A stretch of 64,000 nucleotides of DNA. Origin: Actinomycetota bacterium. Lineage in GTDB: Bacteria > Actinomycetota > Nitriliruptoria > Nitriliruptorales > Nitriliruptoraceae. The position numbers and the translations under genes were made by a program. Of the stretch, positions 59,056-64,000 are shown piece after piece (position 1 is the stretch's first letter; each line of letters begins with the position of its first letter). The stretch covers positions 62,001 through 126,000 of the forward strand of contig JAHWKY010000002.1 in assembly GCA_019347575.1 (NCBI GenBank). The letters run 5' to 3'. The notes under the pieces were generated by a model. The model had not been told where the DNA came from and did not search any database. It saw nothing but the letters and a program-made list of their open reading frames with translations.

Positions 59056-60405
59056 TCAACCGGGGACCCGCGCGAGCGGGGCGTGGCGGGGCCACGGGGC
59101 GAGCTCCTCGAGCAGACGCGCGACCTCGAGCACGCGCGCCTCCTCGCCGCGCGGGGCGATGAGCTGGACCGCGACTGGCAGCCGGCTCGGCCCGCGGGCG
59201 GCCGGCACGCTCGCGGCTGGGAACCGGGCGAGGTTCCACGGCGAGGTCATCGGGGCGAACCGGAACGCCGCGAGGAAGTTGCGGACCCACCCGCGGTCCC
59301 TCCAGGCATCGGCCGGGAGAGGGTCGTGCGCGAGCGGTGGCGTGATCAGCACGTCGTGGTCGGAGAAGAACCCGTCGGCCTGGGCGGCCCAGCGCTCCAC
59401 CGCGGACTCCCGCGCCCCGCGACGCAGGAGCGCCCCGATGCGCACGTGGACACGGGTGCGCCTCTCGAGCCGGCTGCGGTCCAACCCCTCCGCCTCCTCG
59501 GCAGGGCCGCCGGTCCAGCGAGCGGCGATGGCGAGGATGTTTCGTGGGGGCGCGGGCGGATCGTCGGTGGCGACGTGGTGCCCCGCCCCGGCCAGCGCCT
59601 CGCCGGCATCGCCCACCGCTCGCGCCCACTGGTCGGCGATCGCGATGCCAGGTCCCGGCGGGGCGGCCGAGACGGCCACGCGCAGCGGTGAGTCGGGCAG
59701 GCGGGCCTGGCGGTGGCGGTCGGTCCCGGCCAGAGCATCGAGCAGCAGCGCGGCGTCGGCCACCGTCGTCGCCAGGGGGCCGTGCTCGCTCATCCCCATC
59801 CAGTCGTTGCCGTCGCCGGGGACCACGCCGGGGCCGGGTTTGATGCCGAACACCCCGCAGCACGCCGCGGGTATCCGGATCGATCCCGCCCCGTCCGCTC
59901 CGTGCGCGACCGGCGTCATGGCGCTCGCGACGGACGCTGCGGAGCCGCCCGACGACCCGCCAGGGACACGCGAGAGATCCCAGGGGTTGCGGGTCGTTCC
60001 GAACGCGTTGTCGCACATCGGCCAGATGTCGAGCTCCGGGACGCGCGTCTTGCCGACGATCACCGCTCCCGCTGCGCGCAGCGCGGTGGCGATCGGCCCA
60101 TCGGCGCGGGCAGGTGCCGGCGAGCTGGCGTCCGACCCGTTGCGGAACGCCAGCCCCGCGACGGGGACGTTGTCCTTCACCGCGATGGGGACCCCCGCCA
60201 GCGCGAGGTCGGCCAGGTCCGGCCGGTCCTTCAACGCTCGGGCGGTCTCGAGCGCCCCGTCCGCATCGACGACCTCGAACGCGCCCACCCGGGCGTCGAG
60301 CGAATCGATGTGATCGAGGTGGTCCTCCACGACGACGACCGGGTCGAGCTCACCCGCACGCACTCGCGCCGCGATCGTGGTGGCCCCCTCCCCGACCGAA
60401 CTCAC
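59056..60405 (-). CDS. Amidase (amidase signature family)
   Basis: This hydrolase has the Ser-cisSer-Lys catalytic triad region: Lys in AGVPIAVKDNVPVAG and the serines in VPGGSSGGSAASVASA, followed by ADGAGSIRIPAACCGVFGIKP. Members cleave diverse amides, or act as GatA-like subunits; at 449 residues and without GatB/C neighbours it is likely a stand-alone amidase. GTG 60405 has GGAGAGG six bases upstream and is preferred over GTG 60411; the much longer open frame upstream is non-coding. Substrate unknown. Confidence 0.88.
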   Translation of the reverse strand: MSSVGEGATTIAARVRAGELDPVVVVEDHLDHIDSLDARVGAFEVVDADGALETARALKDRPDLADLALAGVPIAVKDNVPVAGLAFRNGSDASSPAPARADGPIATALRAAGAVIVGKTRVPELDIWPMCDNAFGTTRNPWDLSRVPGGSSGGSAASVASAMTPVAHGADGAGSIRIPAACCGVFGIKPGPGVVPGDGNDWMGMSEHGPLATTVADAALLLDALAGTDRHRQARLPDSPLRVAVSAAPPGPGIAIADQWARAVGDAGEALAGAGHHVATDDPPAPPRNILAIAARWTGGPAEEAEGLDRSRLERRTRVHVRIGALLRRGARESAVERWAAQADGFFSDHDVLITPPLAHDPLPADAWRDRGWVRNFLAAFRFAPMTSPWNLARFPAASVPAARGPSRLPVAVQLIAPRGEEARVLEVARLLEELAPWPRHAPLARVPG

Positions 60406-60487
60406 CTTCACCCTCTCCGTCCGCGCCGCCGTCACGGTGTTCTGGCACGCTAGCCGCCCCCACACCCCCGACCAGGGGAGACACCGC

Positions 60488-61363
60488 GTGTCCGATGGCG
60501 CCGAGGTCCGGCTGCGCATGCTCACCGCCGGAGACGTGGACTGGGTCGTCGAGGTCGATCGCGAGACCACGCCGTTCGCAGGTCCGATCGGGTGGGAACC
60601 GGAGGCGCTTGCGGGCCAGCTCGAGGCCGGCGACTGGGCCAGCGACGACCGGTGGGGGTGGGGGGTCCTGGCCGATGGAGAGCCCGCCGGGTTCGCACTG
60701 GTCAACGACATCCGCAGCGGCGACGCGGTCATCGACCTGCGGGTGTCGGCGACACACCGTGGACGGGGTATCGGTCGGGAGGTGCTGCGCCAGCTCGCCG
60801 ACCACCACTTCGCCGAACACGCCGAGCTGACGCGCCTCTCTGGGCGGACCCACGAGCAGAACGTGCCGATGCAGCGCGCGTTCAACGCGGCCGGCTTCCG
60901 GATGGAGGCCCGCTACCGGGACTCGTTCGCGCTCCCCGACGGCGGCCCGGCGTCGGAGTGGGGCTACGCCCTGACGCGAGCCGACTGGCAGGCGGGGCGC
61001 CACCGTGCCGACGAACACGGCTACGACCTGCACGGCCTGCAGTTCGAGGTCGAGGAGATCACCGGCCAGGAACCCCACGTCGTCGAGGGCACCATCTACA
61101 AGTTCCTCCAGGAGGGGCGCCGCATCCTGGCGCGCTACGCGGCAGGGGACATCGTCGAGGGTGAGCTCGCCGGAACGCTCGTGAACGATCTGCTCGTGTA
61201 CCGCTACGTGCACGACCTCGAGACGGAACGCGGGTTGCGCACGGTGACCGGCGGCGGGCGGAGCCGGCTCCAGCGCCGCCAGGACAGCCGCCTCGAACTC
61301 GTCAACGAGTGGAACGGCGACGACGGCCGGCACGGCCGTCAGGTCCTCGTCGAGTGCCGCTGA
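60488..61363 (+). CDS. GNAT acetyltransferase fused to a small C-terminal domain
   Basis: Residues 1-165 form a GNAT domain (VRLRMLTAGDVDWVVEVDRE, then the acetyl-CoA loop ATHRGRGIGREVLRQLADHH and HEQNVPMQRAFNAAGFRMEA). Residues about 180-291 (LQFEVEEITGQEPHVVEGTI, ARYAAGDIVEGELAGTLVND, LLVYRYVHDLE) resemble a small beta-rich protein family sometimes annotated as N-acetylglutamate synthase in proteobacteria, recognised from memory. GTG 60488 is chosen because conserved sequence begins there. Substrate unknown. It is divergent from the amidase and precedes nrdR by 131 bp. Confidence 0.82.
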   Translation: MSDGAEVRLRMLTAGDVDWVVEVDRETTPFAGPIGWEPEALAGQLEAGDWASDDRWGWGVLADGEPAGFALVNDIRSGDAVIDLRVSATHRGRGIGREVLRQLADHHFAEHAELTRLSGRTHEQNVPMQRAFNAAGFRMEARYRDSFALPDGGPASEWGYALTRADWQAGRHRADEHGYDLHGLQFEVEEITGQEPHVVEGTIYKFLQEGRRILARYAAGDIVEGELAGTLVNDLLVYRYVHDLETERGLRTVTGGGRSRLQRRQDSRLELVNEWNGDDGRHGRQVLVECR

Positions 61364-61456
61364 CCCGGCAGGGCCGAGTGGGTGCAGATCGACCCGCCAG
61401 CGGAGTGGCTGCGGGGGTGCTCGGTGGCCCTGCGGGGTGGCGGTACGGTCGCGCGA

Positions 61457-61472
61457 CCACAAGATGTTGGGG
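61457..61472. promoter_or_regulatory. NrdR-box-like palindrome upstream of nrdR
   Basis: CCACAAGATGTTGGGG is an imperfect version of the nrdJ palindrome core, located 22 bp before the nrdR GTG. It implies autoregulation or control of nrdR by its product, by analogy with nrdRJ loci. Confidence 0.6.
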
Positions 61473-61494
61473 TCGTGGTCGAGGAGGAGGGTCC

Positions 61495-61944
61495 GTGCGC
61501 TGTCCCGCGTGTGGCGAGGACGACGACCGCGTCGTCGATTCCCGTCCCAGCGTCGACGGCGAGGCGATCCGGCGCCGGCGCGAGTGCCGCGCGTGCAAGC
61601 AGCGGTTCACCACCTTCGAGCGCCTCGAGCTGCCCGAGCTGGTGGTCCGCAAGCGCAGCGGCGCCGTCGCCCCGTTCGACCGCGCCAAGGTGCGCGAGGG
61701 CATGGTCCGCGCGACCAAGGATCGCGTCCCCGACGAGGAGCTCGACCTCGCCGCCGCCGCGGTGGAGCGAGCGGTGCGCGAGCTGGGCCGCCGGGAGGTC
61801 ACCTCGGAGCAGGTGGGCCTCCAGGTGCTCGCCCAGCTCCGCACGCTCGACGAGGTGGCCTACGTGCGCTTCGCCTCGGTCTACAAGGACTTCCAGGGTC
61901 CGGAGGACTTCGAGAAGGAGCTGTACCAGCTACGCAAGGAGTAG
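61495..61944 (+). CDS. nrdR: Transcriptional repressor NrdR
   Basis: A 149-residue regulator with an N-terminal zinc ribbon (Cys3, Cys6, Cys31, Cys34 in MRCPACGEDD and ECRACKQRF) and an ATP-cone domain (VVRKRSGAVAPFDRAKVREG). It senses ATP/dATP and represses ribonucleotide reductase genes. GTG 61495 has GAGGAGGAGGG upstream. The two candidate NrdR boxes, here and before nrdJ, fit this role. A strong hairpin follows the gene. The nrdR / LysM / lexA order matches the mycobacterial arrangement. Confidence 0.95.
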   Translation: MRCPACGEDDDRVVDSRPSVDGEAIRRRRECRACKQRFTTFERLELPELVVRKRSGAVAPFDRAKVREGMVRATKDRVPDEELDLAAAAVERAVRELGRREVTSEQVGLQVLAQLRTLDEVAYVRFASVYKDFQGPEDFEKELYQLRKE

Positions 61945-61996
61945 CCGCCGGAGGGAGTCCGACACCTGACCGCGGGTCTCCGCCGGGTCGAGGAGC

Positions 61997-62034
61997 GAGG
62001 GGGGCCCGCGGGGCGGAGTCCGCGGGCCCCCCTC
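61997..62034. terminator. Bidirectional terminator, 15-bp stem
   Basis: GAGGGGGGCCCGCGG (61997-62011) and CCGCGGGCCCCCCTC (62020-62034) are perfect complements with an eight-base loop, between the converging nrdR and LysM genes. Confidence 0.85.
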
Positions 62035-62048
62035 GGTGCCGGGACGGG

Positions 62049-62483
62049 TCAGGGAGCCACCGAGGACGGTTCGGTGGGCAGCAGCACGACCGTCCAGGCG
62101 GGGACGCCAGCACCGTCGAACCCGTTGAGCACGAGCAGGTCGGCGAGGTACGCGCGCGGGTCGGAGCCCGCGGGCGCCGCCGCGACGGCGACGTCCCACA
62201 GCGTCTGACCGGGTTCGACGACGACGTGACCCGCGACCGCGGCGGCGGGCTCAGCCGTCCCCGTGCCGACGCCGAGCAGTGCGAGCAGGCCCAGCGCCGC
62301 GCCGGCGAGCAGCGCCCCGATGGCCAGCTTCCCGCGCCGCGTCAGGCGCAGAACCGGCGCCGTGTCCGGGTGGTACTGGACCGGACCGAGATCGATGACC
62401 GGCGCGAGCGGTCGGTCGGACACGGGGGCGGGAAGCGGTTCGGACGGTCGCTGCAGCGGCAGGGCCAGGGCGGTGGCGGTCAC
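62049..62483 (-). CDS. LysM-domain membrane protein, DivS/ChiZ-like SOS cell-division suppressor
   Basis: A 144-residue single-pass protein: a cytoplasmic Pro-rich stretch, a membrane helix (IGALLAGAALGLLALLGVG, about 55-74) and an external LysM domain (HVVVEPGQTLWDVAVAAAP to VLNGFDGAGVPAWTVVLLP) that binds peptidoglycan. Its position between nrdR and lexA and divergent orientation match Rv2719c (ChiZ) of M. tuberculosis and divS of Corynebacterium, which are SOS-induced division suppressors. Four SOS boxes lie between it and lexA. The role is by analogy. The GTG start has GAGGAGG upstream. Confidence 0.83.
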   Translation of the reverse strand: MTATALALPLQRPSEPLPAPVSDRPLAPVIDLGPVQYHPDTAPVLRLTRRGKLAIGALLAGAALGLLALLGVGTGTAEPAAAVAGHVVVEPGQTLWDVAVAAAPAGSDPRAYLADLLVLNGFDGAGVPAWTVVLLPTEPSSVAP

Positions 62484-62495
62484 GGGCGTCCTCCT

Positions 62496-62550
62496 CGTTG
62501 TGCGCTCGTTGTGCGCTCGTTGTGCGCTCGTTGTGCGCTCGTTGTGCGCT
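62496..62550 (+). repeat. Five tandem 11-bp repeats
   Basis: CGTTGTGCGCT occurs five times without gaps (62496, 62507, 62518, 62529, 62540), followed by a partial copy. Read on the minus strand it forms the leader just before the LysM gene's ribosome site. The one-turn period could phase a bound protein, or it may be a slippage-prone microsatellite that varies in copy number. Confidence 0.88.
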
Positions 62551-62637
62551 CGTTGCGCTGCTCTTCGTCCAGCTGCTCGTGCCCCACGGTAGTGAGGGGG
62601 TGTGACACGACTCCGGCGCTGGCCTTCAGGGCTGTCC

Positions 62638-62651
62638 CGAACACGTGTTCC
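62638..62651. promoter_or_regulatory. SOS (LexA) box 1
   Basis: CGAACACGTGTTCC: GAAC-N4-GTTC core intact, matching the Gram-positive LexA box. It is the box closest to the divergent LysM gene. Confidence 0.75.
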
Positions 62652-62660
62652 CTAGTGTGC

Positions 62661-62674
62661 CGAACGCGTGTTCG
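62661..62674. promoter_or_regulatory. SOS (LexA) box 2
   Basis: CGAACGCGTGTTCG: full CGAAC-N4-GTTCG match, 23 bp from box 1. Confidence 0.8.
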
Positions 62675-62709
62675 CGCGTCAAGTGCGAGGTTGGGCCGAA
62701 CCTGGCAGG

Positions 62710-62723
62710 GGAACGGGTGTTTG
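62710..62723. promoter_or_regulatory. SOS (LexA) box 3, degenerate
   Basis: GGAACGGGTGTTTG: GAAC-N4-GTTT, one mismatch in the right half-site. It lies between boxes 2 and 4. Confidence 0.5.
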
Positions 62724-62751
62724 CACCAGCGCCGTGGGGCCAGTACCGTGC

Positions 62752-62765
62752 CGAACGCCCGTTCG
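62752..62765. promoter_or_regulatory. SOS (LexA) box 4
   Basis: CGAACGCCCGTTCG: full CGAAC-N4-GTTCG match, 88 bp before the lexA start, expected to mediate lexA autorepression. Confidence 0.8.
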
Positions 62766-62853
62766 TGACGGGGCGGTGCCGCCTCGGGACGAGACCCGAG
62801 CGGCCCGCCGCCAGCCTCCGGACAACGAGAACCTCCGGACAAGAGGAGACGCC

Positions 62854-63519
62854 ATGGTCCGCAAGCCACGCCCGCGTCCACGCTACGACAAGGAGGATCT
62901 GACCGAGCGACAACGCCAGATCCTCGGGGTGGTGGCCAAGCACCTCGACGAGTACGGCTACCCGCCGTCGGTGCGCGAGATCGGCGACGCGGTCGGACTG
63001 TCGTCGCCCTCCTCGGTGCACGCGCAGTTGTCGGCGCTCGAGATCCGCGGCTACCTGCGCCGCGATCCCACCAAGCCGCGCGCGCTCGAGCTCGAGCGCG
63101 ACCTCGACACTGACCTCGAGCTGCGCCCCGACCCCAGCCGCAACGTGCCGTTGGTCGGTGACATCGCCGCCGGCGGGCCGATCGTCGCCGAGGAGCGGGT
63201 CGATGCGCTCTACACCCTGCCGAAGGACCTCACTGGTGACGGCGAGCTGTTCATGCTGCGCGTGCGCGGTGACTCGATGATCGAGGCAGGTGTGCTCGAC
63301 GGCGACCTCGTGGTCGTCCGCCAGCAGCCCAAGGTCGAACAGGGCGACATGTGCGCGGCGCTGATCGACGGCGAGGCCACGGTCAAGTTCTTCCGGCGCA
63401 CGCGCGGCGGGCGGATCATGCTCGACCCTGCCAACGAGCGCTACGAACCGATCGAGCTCGACCCCTCCGGCGAGAACGCGATCATGGGTCGGGTCGTCTC
63501 CGTCCTCCGGCGGCTCTGA
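62854..63519 (+). CDS. lexA: SOS-response repressor and self-cleaving protease LexA
   Basis: A 221-residue repressor: winged helix-turn-helix (ILGVVAKHLDEYGYPPSVRE then SSPSSVHAQLSALEIRGYL), cleavage site Ala106-Gly107 in VGDIAAGGPI, and the Ser141/Lys178 catalytic dyad in RGDSMIEAG and ATVKFF. It represses DNA-damage genes until RecA-stimulated self-cleavage. ATG 62854 has AGAGGAGA upstream. Four LexA boxes precede it, implying autoregulation and control of the divergent LysM gene. Confidence 0.96.
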   Translation: MVRKPRPRPRYDKEDLTERQRQILGVVAKHLDEYGYPPSVREIGDAVGLSSPSSVHAQLSALEIRGYLRRDPTKPRALELERDLDTDLELRPDPSRNVPLVGDIAAGGPIVAEERVDALYTLPKDLTGDGELFMLRVRGDSMIEAGVLDGDLVVVRQQPKVEQGDMCAALIDGEATVKFFRRTRGGRIMLDPANERYEPIELDPSGENAIMGRVVSVLRRL

Positions 63520-63593
63520 CCGCCCTCACGTAGCCTCCCCGCACCGACGACACCCGTCGCGCGCCGCGCACGGGTGACCCAGAGAGGTGCGGG

Positions 63594-64000
63594 GTGGCGT
63601 CTGCGTATGGACCGGACCGGGCGTCCCTCCGCGTCTGCGTGGCCGTGCTCGCGCTGGCCGGCTCGTTGGTCGCCTGCGGTCAAGGCGTACCCGGTCCGCA
63701 GGACACGGCCGCGCCTCCCGCCTCCCCCACCGGCACGTCAGGGACCGCCGCACCCGACGAGGACGCGACGACGCCAGGGACCGCCGCTCCGACGGCCCCC
63801 GGTGCCACCCCGGACGGAGTCACGGCGCCGGCGACGCAACCCCCCGGCCCCGGTCCTGGCGCGACGACCGTGACGCCCCCGAGCCGGACCCCCCCTCCCC
63901 AGGCACGCCAGGAACAGCTGCCCGCACGGCCGCTCGTGTGGATCGTCTCCGCCTTCGACGGCCGCGTCAGCGTGGTCGATCCCGCGAGTGGAACCGTCGC
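63594..64000 (+). CDS. Lipoprotein, 3' end cut by the window edge
   Basis: From GTG 63594 (AGAGAGG upstream) the frame is open to the window end (135 codons). It begins with a lipoprotein signal (VCVAVLALAGSLVACGQG, lipobox LVAC), then a long Pro/Thr/Ala-rich linker, and just before the edge LVWIVSAFDGRVSVVDPASG, which looks like the first blade of a beta-propeller. Function cannot be judged from the fragment. It follows lexA by 74 bp on the same strand. Confidence 0.72.
   Translation, partial: MASAYGPDRASLRVCVAVLALAGSLVACGQGVPGPQDTAAPPASPTGTSGTAAPDEDATTPGTAAPTAPGATPDGVTAPATQPPGPGPGATTVTPPSRTPPPQARQEQLPARPLVWIVSAFDGRVSVVDPASGTV

Noticed and set aside
1-64000. tRNA, rRNA, CRISPR arrays, prophage or insertion sequences
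   Set aside because: No cloverleaf, rRNA segment, regularly spaced repeat-spacer array, integrase or transposase was noticed. A covariance-model tRNA scan could not be run.

Overview
The window is very GC-rich (about 70%) chromosomal DNA with dense coding on both strands, many GTG and some TTG or possibly CTG starts, and frequent 4-bp GTGA/ATGA overlaps. The gene content is actinobacterial: CarD, an MprAB-like two-component pair, WS/DGAT acyltransferase, AzlCD, and a nrdR / LysM (DivS/ChiZ-type) / lexA block arranged as in Mycobacterium. Proteins with cell-wall-binding repeat 2 (CWB2) and a PgpH-type HD phosphodiesterase point, by inference only, to a deep-branching Actinomycetota such as Nitriliruptoria. 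I see no rRNA, tRNA, CRISPR, prophage or intact insertion sequence.

Layout. 1-10 kb: peroxiredoxin (cut by the window edge), geranylgeranyl-reductase-like oxidoreductase, DacB, PP2C phosphatase, then two paralogous sigma-70 factors flanking a Tat-exported M14 carboxypeptidase, and a thioesterase. 10-20 kb: FtsH, Rieske protein, PgpH-like protein, M50 protease, a desaturase-TetR pair with a double operator, and AzlCD. 20-31 kb: N-acyl-D-amino-acid deacylase, pirin, three aldo/keto reductases, Tag, a CWB2-associated conserved exported protein, a two-component system and an acyltransferase. 31-49 kb: CarD, WS/DGAT, LVIVD protein, SRPBCC protein, a BCCP-carboxyltransferase fusion, M23-CWB2 peptidase, penicillin acylase, CWB2 protein, YbaK, FAD dehydrogenase, enoyl-CoA hydratase and CPBP protease. 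49-64 kb: lipoprotein, a methyltransferase interrupted by TGA, GAF histidine kinase, Ohr, DUF2277, class II ribonucleotide reductase with two inteins, amidase, GNAT fusion, NrdR, LysM protein, LexA and a lipoprotein cut by the window edge.

How the genes fit together. The 53-63 kb block is a DNA-precursor and SOS module: nrdJ and nrdR both carry NrdR-box-like palindromes, the nrdJ promoter also has a cluster of DnaA-box-like 9-mers, and lexA with its divergent LysM neighbour shares four SOS boxes. The 37-45 kb block is devoted to the cell envelope.

Most notable observations. (1) The methyltransferase at 50325 has an in-frame TGA followed by 56 more coding codons and a hairpin closely resembling a bacterial SECIS element, suggesting an undescribed selenoprotein; a decayed partial copy lies 1.5 kb downstream. 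(2) Three tandem 65-bp units at 35284-35482 each encode a 22-residue ORF; all are chained by GTGA/ATGA overlaps into the biotin-carboxyltransferase gene. (3) A 56-bp imperfect dyad occurs in three intergenic regions (42.8, 50.2 and 53.4 kb).
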